The notes: a model not told the origin generated them from the letters alone. Shown: positions 38,401-54,703, counted from the stretch's first letter. The stretch: DNA of 55,084 nt from Verrucomicrobiota bacterium (GCA_023431185.1 JAEYXS010000016.1:1-55084), one strand, 5' to 3'. Program-made: numbers and translations.

Positions 38401-40581
38401 TTAACTGCGTGCGGCCGGCCGCTTGGCCGCCGTATCCAAAATTTGTGTCGCCACCGAGTTCGGCACCTGCTCAAACGCCAGCGGCTCCATGGAGTAGGAA
38501 GCGCGGCCCTTCGAGAGGGAACGGATCGCGGTCGCATAACCGAACATCTCCGCCAACGGCACGTGTGCGTTCAGCACGGTCTGCCCGTTCTTGGCATCCA
38601 CGCCCTGGATCACTCCCCGGCGGCGGTTGATGTCACCCAAAAGATCGCCCTGATATTCATCCGGCGTCGTCACTTCCACTTTCATCAGCGGCTCCAGCAA
38701 GATCGGATTCGCCTTCTTGAAAGCGTCTTTCAGCGCGAAAATGCCAGCCATCTTAAACGCCAGTTCGTTGGAGTCAACATCATGGAATGATCCATCCACG
38801 ATATCCACCTTGATATCGATGACCTGATAGCCGGCGTAAACACCGCTCCGGATGGCCTCTTCGATACCGTTGATCACCGGCGGGATGAATTCCTTCGGAA
38901 TCGCACCACCCACGATCTTGTTGTTGATCTCGATGCCCTTGCCCTTCTCGTTCGGCTCCAGCTTGATGCAGGCGTGACCATACTGACCACGACCACCGGA
39001 CTGGCGGATGAACTTGCCTTCGCCTTCAGCCGCCGCCGTAACTGTCTCACGATAAGCGATTTGCGGCGCACCGGAATTCGCCTCAACCTTGAATTCGCGC
39101 TTCAGACGGTCGATGATGATTTCCAGGTGCAACTCACCCATCCCGGCGATGATGAGCTGGCTGGTCTCTTCGTTCGTGAAGCAACGGAAGGTCGGATCTT
39201 CTTCCGCCAGACGCTGCAAACCTTCCGCCATCTTGTCGCGGTCCGCCTTCGTCTTCGGCTCCACCGCCATGCTGATCACCGGCTCCGGGAACGTCGGCGG
39301 CTCCAGCATGATGTCGAAATCTTCATTGCACAGTGTGTCACCCGTGGTGATGTTGCGCAGACCGACGAGCGCCGCGATGTCACCGGAATACACCGATTCC
39401 ACATCCTTGCGCTCGCTGCCTTGAATGACCATCAGGCGGCTCACACGCTCACGCTTGCGCGTGCGCGGGTTATAAATCGTATCACCCTTCTTCAGACTGC
39501 CCGAGTAAACGCGGAAGAACACCAGCTTGCCCGCGTACGGGTCCGTCCAGAGCTTGAACGCCAAAGAACAGAACTTGCCATTGTCATCCGAGATGATGTC
39601 CAGCGTGTTCTCCGTACCCGGCTCATGACCGGAAGCCGGCGGGATGTCCAGCGGCGAGGGCAAATAATCAATGACCGTATCGATCAGGAACTGCACGCCC
39701 TTCTTCTTGAAAGCGGAACCGCACAGCACCGGGATCAGCTCGATCTTGCAGGTCAGACGGCGGATGGCCGCCTTAAGGATTTCCGCCGTGATCGGCTTCT
39801 CTTCCAAAACCAGCTCAGCGACCACGTCATCCTTGTTGGAGACCGCATCGATCAAATCAGCCAACCCCTGCTTGGCCCGCTCCTGATGCTCAGCCGGAAT
39901 GTCGGTAATCTCGTACTTCAGACCCTCGCTGGTCACATCACCCTCGCCCCAGTTGATCATCTTCTGATTCACCAGATCGAGGATGCCGGCGAAAGTTTCA
40001 CCCGCACCAATCGGCAGCGCGATCGGGAACGCATACGCCTTCAACTTCGTGCGCATGTCGTTCAGCGCGTTCTCGAAGTTGGCACCCGTACGGTCCATCT
40101 TGTTGACGAACGCGATACGCGGCACTTTATACTTCGTCGCCTGGCGCCAGACCGTCTCGGATTGCGGCTGCACACCGGCCACACCGCAGAAAACTGCCAC
40201 CGCACCATCCAGCACGCGCATCGAACGCTCCACCTCAGCCGTGAAATCGACGTGACCCGGAGTGTCGATGATGTTTACCCGGTGACCGATGCCTTCAAAA
40301 GCCTTGTAAAGACCGCTTTCCTTCTTCTGCGTCCAGAAGCACGTAACCGCCGCCGAAGTGATCGTGATGCCACGCTCCTTCTCCTGCTCCATCCAGTCCG
40401 TGACCGTATTGCCGTCATCCACATCACCGATCTTGTGGATCAGGCCCGTGTAGAACAGGATACGCTCCGTCGTCGTCGTCTTGCCCGCGTCGATGTGCGC
40501 CGCAATACCGATATTGCGGGTACGCTGCATCGTATACTCGCGGTTCGGCGAGTTCAGATTCTTTTGTTCTGCTGCTTGCAT
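38401..40581 (-). CDS. fusA: Elongation factor G
   Basis: A 726-residue GTPase, slightly longer than the E. coli protein. G1 is AHIDAGKTTTTE, switch I has EKERGITITSAAV, G3 is DTPGHVD, G4 is NKMD, and domain IV has SGGRGQYGHA. The N-terminus has 17 residues before MQRTRNIGIAAH; an internal ATG at 40530 would remove them, but the SPNREYT stretch is family-like, so the longer start is kept. A terminator-like hairpin (40597-40627) lies in the 65-base gap after rpsG. Confidence 0.97.
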   Translation of the reverse strand: MQAAEQKNLNSPNREYTMQRTRNIGIAAHIDAGKTTTTERILFYTGLIHKIGDVDDGNTVTDWMEQEKERGITITSAAVTCFWTQKKESGLYKAFEGIGHRVNIIDTPGHVDFTAEVERSMRVLDGAVAVFCGVAGVQPQSETVWRQATKYKVPRIAFVNKMDRTGANFENALNDMRTKLKAYAFPIALPIGAGETFAGILDLVNQKMINWGEGDVTSEGLKYEITDIPAEHQERAKQGLADLIDAVSNKDDVVAELVLEEKPITAEILKAAIRRLTCKIELIPVLCGSAFKKKGVQFLIDTVIDYLPSPLDIPPASGHEPGTENTLDIISDDNGKFCSLAFKLWTDPYAGKLVFFRVYSGSLKKGDTIYNPRTRKRERVSRLMVIQGSERKDVESVYSGDIAALVGLRNITTGDTLCNEDFDIMLEPPTFPEPVISMAVEPKTKADRDKMAEGLQRLAEEDPTFRCFTNEETSQLIIAGMGELHLEIIIDRLKREFKVEANSGAPQIAYRETVTAAAEGEGKFIRQSGGRGQYGHACIKLEPNEKGKGIEINNKIVGGAIPKEFIPPVINGIEEAIRSGVYAGYQVIDIKVDIVDGSFHDVDSNELAFKMAGIFALKDAFKKANPILLEPLMKVEVTTPDEYQGDLLGDINRRRGVIQGVDAKNGQTVLNAHVPLAEMFGYATAIRSLSKGRASYSMEPLAFEQVPNSVATQILDTAAKRPAARS

Positions 40582-40596
40582 CGGTTTTTAGAGACT

Positions 40597-40627
40597 AAAA
40601 CGCCCCGAATCACACGGCTCGGGGCGT
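40597..40627 (-). terminator. Attenuator-like hairpin between rpsG and fusA
   Basis: On the minus strand ACGCCCCGA/TCGGGGCGT form a perfect 9-bp stem with a 10-base loop followed by TTTTAG. A short T-run after a GC-rich stem inside a co-directional operon suggests partial termination that lowers fusA and S10-operon transcription relative to rpsL-rpsG. Confidence 0.65.
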
Positions 40628-40646
40628 CATTAAATTTTGACTATGA

Positions 40647-41120
40647 CTACCAGCGGAAATGTGCAAAGGCCTTGTTGGCCTGCGCCATCTTATGCACTTC
40701 ATCACGTTTACGAATCGCATTGCCCTGGCCCTGATAGGCTTCCAGGATTTCCACGGCCAGCGCCTTGCGCATCGGCAAACCCTTGCGACCGTCCGCATAG
40801 GTCACCAACCAGCGCATCGCGAGAGCCGCCTGACGGTCAGCCGGAACCTCCAGCGGGACCTGATAGGTCGCACCACCAACCCGGCGGGCCTTGACTTCCA
40901 AACGCGGCTTGGCGTTATCCACCGCCCGCTGGAGCACCTCCAACGGACTCACCTCAGCCTGCTTCTCAGCCAGTTCATCAAAAGCTCCGTAGACAATCTT
41001 CTGCGCGGTGCTCTTATTACCACCACGCATGACCGTGTTCACCAGACGGGCCACCAGAGGACTCTGGTATTTCCCATCCGGTATCAAATCCCGCTTAACT
41101 GCACGACGACGACGTGACAT
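40647..41120 (-). CDS. rpsG: 30S ribosomal protein S7
   Basis: A 157-residue protein starting MSRRRRAVKRDLIPDGKY, with KVNTVMRGGNKSTAQKI-type region (LVNTVMRGGNKSTAQKIVYG) and a C-terminus ending AQANKAFAHFRW. Standard str-operon order rpsL-rpsG-fusA. Confidence 0.98.
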   Translation of the reverse strand: MSRRRRAVKRDLIPDGKYQSPLVARLVNTVMRGGNKSTAQKIVYGAFDELAEKQAEVSPLEVLQRAVDNAKPRLEVKARRVGGATYQVPLEVPADRQAALAMRWLVTYADGRKGLPMRKALAVEILEAYQGQGNAIRKRDEVHKMAQANKAFAHFRW

Positions 41121-41137
41121 ACAAATTCTTTCCTTAA

Positions 41138-41530
41138 TTACTTGGCCGCAGGCTTCGCCGCCTTCGGACGCTTCACCCCATACTTCGAACGGCTCACCCG
41201 GCGCTTCTCCACCCCGTTGGCGTCCAACGTGCCCCGCACGATATGGTAACGCACACCCGGCAAATCTTTCACACGGCCGCCGCGGACCAGCACAATCGAG
41301 TGCTCTTGCAAGTTATGGCCTTCATCCGGAATGTAGGCGATCACTTCGTAACCATTGGTCAGGCGCACTTTGGCCACCTTCCGCATCGCTGAGTTCGGCT
41401 TCTTGGGCGTGCGGGTCATCACCTGCAGGCAGACGCCACGCCGGAAAGGCGAGTTCTCCAAAGCCGGTGACTTCGACTTATACTTCAGTTTATTGCGTCC
41501 TTTTCGGACCAGTTGATTGATCGTCGGCAT
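41138..41530 (-). CDS. rpsL: 30S ribosomal protein S12
   Basis: A 130-residue protein. Residues that govern streptomycin response are wild-type (TRTPKKPNSAMRKVAKV and RVKDLPGVRYH). AGGA about 7 bases before the ATG acts as ribosome-binding site. It is the first gene of the str operon, with its own promoter in the 174-base gap after rpoC. Confidence 0.98.
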   Translation of the reverse strand: MPTINQLVRKGRNKLKYKSKSPALENSPFRRGVCLQVMTRTPKKPNSAMRKVAKVRLTNGYEVIAYIPDEGHNLQEHSIVLVRGGRVKDLPGVRYHIVRGTLDANGVEKRRVSRSKYGVKRPKAAKPAAK

Positions 41531-41585
41531 TCCGTAGATCCTATCTATTGCACATGTCCGTCACCTATTGGGAAACGGAGTGCGG

Positions 41586-41613
41586 AGGTTAGCAAAACAG
41601 TTTTCGGTTGCAA
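41586..41613 (-). promoter_or_regulatory. Candidate str-operon promoter with UP-like element
   Basis: Minus strand: TTGCAA (41608-41613), 16-bp spacer, TAACCT (41586-41591). Directly upstream lies an A/T-rich block (about 41614-41660) resembling an UP element. The leader to rpsL would be about 50 bases. The hexamers are only moderate matches. Confidence 0.5.
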
Positions 41614-41663
41614 CTAGTATTTGAAAAATTTTTGGATATTTTTCACTAATTTTTGTTTTCGGG

Positions 41664-41692
41664 AGAAATCCCGGCCAAATGCCGGGATTTCT
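41664..41692 (-). terminator. 12-bp stem-loop after rpoC
   Basis: AGAAATCCCGGC/GCCGGGATTTCT pair perfectly around a 5-base loop, 13 bases before the end of the gap at rpoC's stop. No T-tract follows on the minus strand (next bases CCCGAAAAC), so termination is uncertain; it may protect the 3' end of the rpoBC transcript. Confidence 0.5.
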
Positions 41693-41704
41693 GCCCCCAG
41701 ATTC

Positions 41705-45835
<4,131 letters not shown>

Positions 45836-45852
45836 ACGCTCAATTCTTCAGA

Positions 45853-49755
<3,903 letters not shown>

Positions 49756-49770
49756 TTTTCGTTAATGTTT

Positions 49771-49947
49771 GGCCGGTTTACACTGTCCGGCCGTTATTTT
49801 TTCTTGAGACAACGGAAGGCAAGTCCCGGCATCCGCTGCCAGGCTCGCCTGTCTCACCCAAATTCAACTGTCTGTTTTCCCCCGGGCCATGACACCGTGG
49901 CCCGCCCTGCGGACAAAAGGGGCGACAGGACTTGGGTCCTGTCGCCC
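49771..49947 (-). promoter_or_regulatory. Highly structured rplL-rpoB intergenic RNA
   Basis: In order along the minus-strand transcript: a perfect 12-bp stem GGGCGACAGGAC/GTCCTGTCGCCC with loop CCAA followed by CTTTTG (49912-49947), a terminator or attenuator; a 6-bp hairpin GGGCCA/TGGCCC (49884-49903); a domain closed by TGAGACA/TGTCTCA (49805-49856) enclosing GGCA/TGCC and GGGA/TTCC hairpins; and GGCCGG/CCGGCC (49771-49792) 16 bases before the rpoB start. E. coli also has an attenuator in this gap. Confidence 0.65.
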
Positions 49948-49959
49948 GTGAACAAAACC

Positions 49960-50349
49960 TTACTTGACCTCGACCTTGGCGCCGGCCTCTTCCAGCTTCT
50001 TCTTGGCGGCGTCGGCTTCTTCCTTTTTGCCACCTTCGATGATGGGCTTCGGAGCGCCTTCCACCAGAGCCTTGGCTTCCGCCAGACCCAGACCAGCCTT
50101 GATCTCGCGCACCACTTTGATCACGGAGATCTTCTTGTCAGCCGGAACCGACACGAGGATCACGTCGAACTCGGTCTTCGCTTCAGCAGCCGGAGCAGCA
50201 GCTCCGCCAGCAGGAGCGCCAGCAGCGGCCACAGCCACAGGCGCGGCGGCGGTCACGCCCCACGCGGTTTCCAATTGCTTCACCAAGTCAGCGGCCTCGA
50301 TGACCGTCAGCTTGCCCAACTCTTCAACCAACTTTGCGATGTCTGCCAT
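49960..50349 (-). CDS. rplL: 50S ribosomal protein L7/L12
   Basis: A 129-residue stalk protein. The start at 50349 (MADIAKLVEELGKLTVIEA) is chosen; the frame is open to 50406 but that part is not family-like. The Ala/Gly/Pro hinge lies around residues 37-57 and the C-terminal factor-binding domain has KISVIKVVREIKAGLGLAEAK and VEGAPKPI. Four to six copies are needed per ribosome; the hairpins on both sides of the gene could set its expression apart from rplJ and rpoBC. Confidence 0.98.
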   Translation of the reverse strand: MADIAKLVEELGKLTVIEAADLVKQLETAWGVTAAAPVAVAAAGAPAGGAAAPAAEAKTEFDVILVSVPADKKISVIKVVREIKAGLGLAEAKALVEGAPKPIIEGGKKEEADAAKKKLEEAGAKVEVK

Positions 50350-50378
50350 ATACTGTTGTCTTTCAGTCTCGTCGCCAC

Positions 50379-50477
50379 CGGCAGCTGCCGATGATTTCTG
50401 CCCCAAGCCTGGAGCCCGACGATTTACTATGTTGTGGGTTCATTGCTCACCCGGCCGACAACACTAGCGGCCGGGTG
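50379..50477 (-). promoter_or_regulatory. Stem-loops upstream of rplL
   Basis: The 138-base rplJ-rplL gap holds a 9-bp stem CACCCGGCC/GGCCGGGTG with a 12-base loop (50448-50477) and the perfect palindrome CGGCAGCTGCCG (50379-50390). No T-tract follows the first stem on the minus strand, so it is not a simple terminator; an RNA processing or stability role is possible. Confidence 0.45.
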
Positions 50478-50487
50478 AAATTGTTTT

Positions 50488-51000
50488 TTAAGCGCCTTTG
50501 TCCGCCTTGGCCTTGATCACCCGCGCGAGCTGCGAGCCCGGGGTGTTGATAAGGGCGGCCAGCTTCTGCGCCGGGGCTTGCAGCACGCCGAGCAACTTGG
50601 CACGCAGCACTTCGATGGAAGGCAGGTCGGCCAGGGCCACCACATCCTTCGCCTCGAGGCGCTGGTTGTTCAGATAGCCGAACTTCAACTTCGGCTTCTC
50701 AAATTCAGCCTGGAAGGTCTTCACAACCTTCGCGGCGGACGAAACGTCCTTCTGGCCGGTCACCACGGCCACCTGGCCGGCGAGGGAACCGTTCAGCTCT
50801 GCAACACCCGCCTCTTTCGCGGCGATGCGGAAGATGGAGTTCTTGACGACATGCACCTCGGCACCCGCGTTCTGCAAACGCTTGCGCAGCTCGGTGAACT
50901 GCAGAACCGTCAGGCCCGTGTAATCAACAACGATGAAGAACGGGGACGCGTTCAGACGGAGGACGTATTCCTCACTGATAAATTTTTTCTCGGCACGCAT
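50488..51000 (-). CDS. rplJ: 50S ribosomal protein L10
   Basis: A 170-residue protein (MRAEKKFISEEYVLRL, FFIVVDYTGLTVLQFTELRK, KNSIFRIAAKEAG). The C-terminal helix carries the L7/L12 dimers. The gap to rplA is only 26 bases, so the long L10 leader that mediates autorepression in E. coli is not present. Confidence 0.97.
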   Translation of the reverse strand: MRAEKKFISEEYVLRLNASPFFIVVDYTGLTVLQFTELRKRLQNAGAEVHVVKNSIFRIAAKEAGVAELNGSLAGQVAVVTGQKDVSSAAKVVKTFQAEFEKPKLKFGYLNNQRLEAKDVVALADLPSIEVLRAKLLGVLQAPAQKLAALINTPGSQLARVIKAKADKGA

Positions 51001-51026
51001 GGTATTCTCTTTGCCTCAGTTAATGG

Positions 51027-51725
51027 TTAAGCGCTCACCACGTTCAACTCACGCACGTCCAGGGAAATGCCCGGGCTCATGGTGGCCGACAACGTCACAG
51101 AACGGATGAACGTTCCCTTCACGCTGGACGGACGCGCCTTCACGACCGCATCAATCACCGCGCGGGCGTTTTCTTCGATCTGCTCCGGCTTGAACGAAGC
51201 CTTGCCGACGACGACGTGCACATTGCCCGTCTTGTCGACCTTGAATTCGACACGGCCGGCCTTCACTTCGCGCACCGCCTTGGCGGTATCCTCGGTGACC
51301 GTACCCGTCTTCGGGTTCGGCATCAGACCCCGGGGTCCGAGGACCTTGCCCAGCTTGCGGACTTCCACCATCGCCTCAGGCGTCGCCACGGCGACGTCGA
51401 AACCGGTCCAGCCGTCCACGCACTGTTTGATCATGTCTTCAAAGCCGACAAACTCGGCGCCTGCGGCCTTCGCGGCATCAGCAGCCGGTCCGGGCTTGGC
51501 GAACACAAGCACCCGCACCACGCTGCCGCTACCGTGCGGCAAGGGGACGGTGCCACGGACCATCTGGTCCGACTGGCGGGGATCCACCCCGAGGCGGAAC
51601 GCGAGGTCCACGGTTTCGTTGAACTTGGCCTTCGGGAACTTCCCGATCAGCTCGGCGGCATTCTTGAGGTTGGTGACCTTCTTGGGTACCAACTCAAGCG
51701 CTTTCTTGTAACGTTTGCTGGGCAT
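51027..51725 (-). CDS. rplA: 50S ribosomal protein L1
   Basis: A 232-residue protein of normal length with LAFRLGVDPRQSDQMVRGTV-type region, GLMPNPKTGTVTEDTAKAV and the C-terminal GTFIRSVTLSATMSPGISLD. L1 forms the stalk at the E site. It follows rplK by 55 bases. Confidence 0.98.
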   Translation of the reverse strand: MPSKRYKKALELVPKKVTNLKNAAELIGKFPKAKFNETVDLAFRLGVDPRQSDQMVRGTVPLPHGSGSVVRVLVFAKPGPAADAAKAAGAEFVGFEDMIKQCVDGWTGFDVAVATPEAMVEVRKLGKVLGPRGLMPNPKTGTVTEDTAKAVREVKAGRVEFKVDKTGNVHVVVGKASFKPEQIEENARAVIDAVVKARPSSVKGTFIRSVTLSATMSPGISLDVRELNVVSA

Positions 51726-51780
51726 TTTCTTTATTGCGGTGCAAGCGAACCGGTTTTAAGGGCTCTCCCGCGTTTGTTTG

Positions 51781-52206
51781 TTAGTCTTTGATCTCGATTC
51801 CCATGCTGCGGGCCGTTCCGGCCACCACACGGAAAGCAGCTTCTTCATTGCGCGCATTCATGTCCGACAGCTTCAGCTTGACGATGTCGAGCACCTGCTT
51901 GCGCGTCACCTTGCCGACCTTTTCCTTGTTCGGCGTCTTGGAACCGGAGGCGATGCCTGCGGCCTTCTTCAAGAGCACTGAAGCCGGAGGCGACTTGGTG
52001 ATGAAAGTGAATGACTTGTCCTGGAACACCGTGATCACCACGGGGATGATCAGGCCCGCCTGGTCTTTGGTGCGGGCATTGAATTCCTTGCAGAAACCCA
52101 TGATGTTCACACCGTGCTGACCGAGCGCCGGACCCACGGGAGGAGCCGGATTCGCCTGACCGGCAGGAATCTGCAACTTGATCTGACCTGTTACCTTCTT
52201 CGCCAT
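51781..52206 (-). CDS. rplK: 50S ribosomal protein L11
   Basis: A 141-residue protein with LQIPAGQANPAPPVGPALGQ and the C-terminal rRNA-binding TVAGTARSMGI-type end (FRVVAGTARSMGIEI). Needed for stringent-response signalling and factor binding. Standard position after nusG. Confidence 0.98.
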   Translation of the reverse strand: MAKKVTGQIKLQIPAGQANPAPPVGPALGQHGVNIMGFCKEFNARTKDQAGLIIPVVITVFQDKSFTFITKSPPASVLLKKAAGIASGSKTPNKEKVGKVTRKQVLDIVKLKLSDMNARNEEAAFRVVAGTARSMGIEIKD

Positions 52207-52234
52207 AGAATTTGCTGTTTAAATTTTTAAAAAC

Positions 52235-52789
52235 TTAGGCCTTTTCCACCTGCCAGTATTCCAGTTCCACCGGCGTGTTTCGGCCGAAAATATTCACCGT
52301 CACCTTCAGTTTGCCGCGTTCCGGCTCGATCTCTTCAATCACGCCGCTGAAGTTCAGGAACGGACCGTCATTGATCTTGACCGTCTCGCCCACGTCGAAC
52401 TGCACCTTCGGACGCTCGGAATCTTCCGCGTCGGCGATCTGGGACTTGATCGACTCGATCTCTTCCGCCGGCGTCGGCGAGGGGCGTTCACCCCCCACAA
52501 AACCGATGATGCCCTGCGTATCCCGGATGAAATACCACGGCTTCTCGATCGGACGACCATTGTCGTCCAGCAAAATCATATGCACGAAGACATAACCGGG
52601 ATAGAGTTTCCGGTTCGTGACCGTCTTCTTGCCATTGCGCACTTCCGCCACCTTCTCCATCGGCACCAGCACCTCATGGATATACTCACCCATCTCTTCG
52701 GGCTTGATGCGCTTCTCGATGCTGTCCTTGACCTTCTGTTCCTGCCCGGACAGCGTATGGATCACAAACCATTGGCTTTTCATCAGCAA
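52235..52789 (-). CDS. nusG: Transcription antitermination factor NusG
   Basis: A 184-residue protein with an NGN domain (QWFVIHTLSGQEQKVKDSIE, LYPGYVFVHMILDD-type segment) and a C-terminal KOW domain (VGETVKINDGPFLNFSGVIE). The start may be Met1 or Met3 (MKSQWF at 52783). NusG couples RNA polymerase to the ribosome through S10. It lies 13 bases after secE. Confidence 0.97.
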   Translation of the reverse strand: MLMKSQWFVIHTLSGQEQKVKDSIEKRIKPEEMGEYIHEVLVPMEKVAEVRNGKKTVTNRKLYPGYVFVHMILLDDNGRPIEKPWYFIRDTQGIIGFVGGERPSPTPAEEIESIKSQIADAEDSERPKVQFDVGETVKINDGPFLNFSGVIEEIEPERGKLKVTVNIFGRNTPVELEYWQVEKA

Positions 52790-52802
52790 ATTCGCTTCTT
52801 GG

Positions 52803-53066
52803 TTAGAGGGTCATGACGGCTTTCACCAGCGACGAGACAATGAAGTCCACGATCACCGTGAAACCGCCCAGCAGAACGATGGACACCAGCACCACCAGCG
52901 TGGAACCCTTCAGCTCCTCACGCGTCGGCCAGGAGCATTTGCGCAACTCTTCGCGCGTTTCGCCCACATAGGCACCGAAACGCAGCAGATACCCCTTGCG
53001 CCACAGAAAGCCGACCACGGCTCCCAGCACAAGCACCCAGATTATCGTTGGCAAATACTCTTTCAC
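52803..53066 (-). CDS. secE: Preprotein translocase subunit SecE
   Basis: An 87-residue protein with two hydrophobic segments: an N-terminal one (IIWVLVLGAVVGFLW) and the conserved C-terminal one, joined by the amphipathic SecE signature ETREELRKCSWPTREEL. It starts 15 bases after tRNA-Ser in the secE-nusG pair. Confidence 0.96.
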   Translation of the reverse strand: MKEYLPTIIWVLVLGAVVGFLWRKGYLLRFGAYVGETREELRKCSWPTREELKGSTLVVLVSIVLLGGFTVIVDFIVSSLVKAVMTL

Positions 53067-53081
53067 AATTTTTCCAGCTCT

Positions 53082-53171
53082 TGGCGGAGAGGGAGGGATT
53101 CGAACCCCCGTCGGGAGTTACCCCGAAGCGGTTTTCAAGACCGCCGCAATAGACCACTCTGCCACCTCTCC
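53082..53171 (-). tRNA. tRNA-Ser (anticodon UGA)
   Basis: A 90-nt gene including an encoded CCA end. The 7-bp acceptor stem GGAGAGG/CCTCTCC, anticodon stem GCGGT/ACCGC with loop CTTGAAA (anticodon TGA), long variable arm and T loop GTTCGAATC are all visible. It lies between tRNA-Trp and secE, where most bacteria have only tRNA-Trp. Confidence 0.96.
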
Positions 53172-53183
53172 AGCTTAAGCTTT

Positions 53184-53259
53184 TGGCAGGGCGGGAGGGA
53201 CTCGAACCCCCAACCGACGGTTTTGGAGACCGCTACTCTACCAATTGAGCTACCGCCCT
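53184..53259 (-). tRNA. tRNA-Trp (anticodon CCA)
   Basis: A 76-nt gene with encoded CCA. Acceptor stem AGGGCGG/CCGCCCT, anticodon loop CTCCAAA (anticodon CCA) and T loop GTTCGAGTC. It sits between tuf and secE, the classical place of tRNA-Trp; rpmG (L33), often next to it, is absent. Confidence 0.97.
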
Positions 53260-53372
53260 AAAAACTCTGCCTGGAGGTTTTCTTCGCTCTCAGTTTTCCT
53301 GTCGTTTTTGGAGACGAAACGAGAGTCAGGGGAGTTTCCACTCCCCCGACCCCCGCATCCAAGTTTTTTTGA

Positions 53373-54569
53373 TTAAGAGGCCGCGATCACTTCGCTCACA
53401 CGACCGGCACCGATGGTGCGGCCACCTTCGCGGATCGCGAAGCGCTGACCTTTTTCCATCGCGACCGGCGCGAGCAATTCGATGTCCACGGAAACGTTAT
53501 CACCAGGCATCACCATCTCAACGCCCTGCGCCAAGTGGACCGTGCCCGTCACGTCAGACGTACGGAAGTAGAATTGCGGACGATAGTTCGTGAAGAACGG
53601 CGTATGACGGCCACCCTCTTCCTTCGTCAGCACGTAAACCTCAGCCTTGAACTTCGTGTGCGGCTTGATCGAGCCCGGCTTCGCGAGCACCATGCCACGT
53701 TCCACTTCGTCCTTCTTCGTGCCGCGCAGCAGCACACCGACGTTGTCGCCGGCCGAAGCCTTGTCGAGCAACTTGCGGAACATTTCGATGTCCGTCGCCG
53801 TCGTCTTGCGGGTCTCCTTCAGACCGACGATCTCGACTTCCGTCATACGATCGAGGACGCCACGCTCAACGCGACCGGTCACCACCGTGCCACGGCCTTC
53901 AATGTTGAACACGTCTTCGATGCACATCAGGAACGGCTTGTCGATCTCGCGTTCCGGCAACGGAATCGCGGTGTCGATCGCGTTCAGCAGGTTCTGGATG
54001 GCAGCTTCGCCTTCCGGCTTGCCCGCCATGGCCGCCGTGGCGGAACCGCGCACGATCGGAGTCGTGTCACCCGGGAACTGATACTTGCTCAGCAAATCAC
54101 GGATTTCCATCTCGACGAGGTCGAGCAACTCAGCGTCGTCCACGAGGTCAACCTTGTTCAGGAACACCACGATGGCCGGCACACCGACCTGACGGGCGAG
54201 CAGGATGTGCTCACGGGTCTGGGGCATCGGGCCGTCCGCGGCGGAAACCACCAAGATCGCGCCGTCCATCTGCGCCGCACCGGTGATCATGTTCTTGACG
54301 TAGTCAGCATGGCCCGGGCAGTCAACGTGCGCATAGTGGCGCTTGTCGCTCTCGTATTCCACGTGGGAAGCGGCGATGGTAACAGTCTTGCTGTCGTCAC
54401 GCACGGTACCACCCTTGGTGATATCGGCGTAGCTGATCGGCGGAGCCATGCCCTTACGGCTCTGCACCGCCACGAGGGCTGCCGTCAAAGTGGACTTGCC
54501 GTGATCAACGTGACCGATCGTACCGACGTTAACGTGCGGTTTAGTTCTCTGGAATGATTCCTTAGCCAT
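53373..54569 (-). CDS. tuf: Elongation factor Tu with variant switch I
   Basis: A 398-residue GTPase. G1 is GHVDHGKS (Ser where most have Thr), G3 is DCPGH, G4 is NKVD, and domains II and III are normal. Switch I, usually DxxPEEKARGITIN, reads ADITKGGTVRDDSKTVTIAA: the RGITI motif is KTVTI; the Mg-binding Thr is kept. As I recall, a similar variant exists in other PVC bacteria. This appears to be the only tuf in the two classic sites, since none lies next to fusA. It follows tRNA-Thr by 58 bases. Confidence 0.98.
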   Translation of the reverse strand: MAKESFQRTKPHVNVGTIGHVDHGKSTLTAALVAVQSRKGMAPPISYADITKGGTVRDDSKTVTIAASHVEYESDKRHYAHVDCPGHADYVKNMITGAAQMDGAILVVSAADGPMPQTREHILLARQVGVPAIVVFLNKVDLVDDAELLDLVEMEIRDLLSKYQFPGDTTPIVRGSATAAMAGKPEGEAAIQNLLNAIDTAIPLPEREIDKPFLMCIEDVFNIEGRGTVVTGRVERGVLDRMTEVEIVGLKETRKTTATDIEMFRKLLDKASAGDNVGVLLRGTKKDEVERGMVLAKPGSIKPHTKFKAEVYVLTKEEGGRHTPFFTNYRPQFYFRTSDVTGTVHLAQGVEMVMPGDNVSVDIELLAPVAMEKGQRFAIREGGRTIGAGRVSEVIAAS

Positions 54570-54627
54570 CGCGCTTCCTATTTATTTGTTCGTTTTTAAG
54601 TTTTACAGACCAGTTACCAATCAAAAC

Positions 54628-54703
<76 letters not shown>

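Noticed and set aside
49912..49947. End of the rplKAJL operon as a complete terminator
   Set aside because: rpoB follows on the same strand and the T-run is short (TTTT), so partial termination is more likely.
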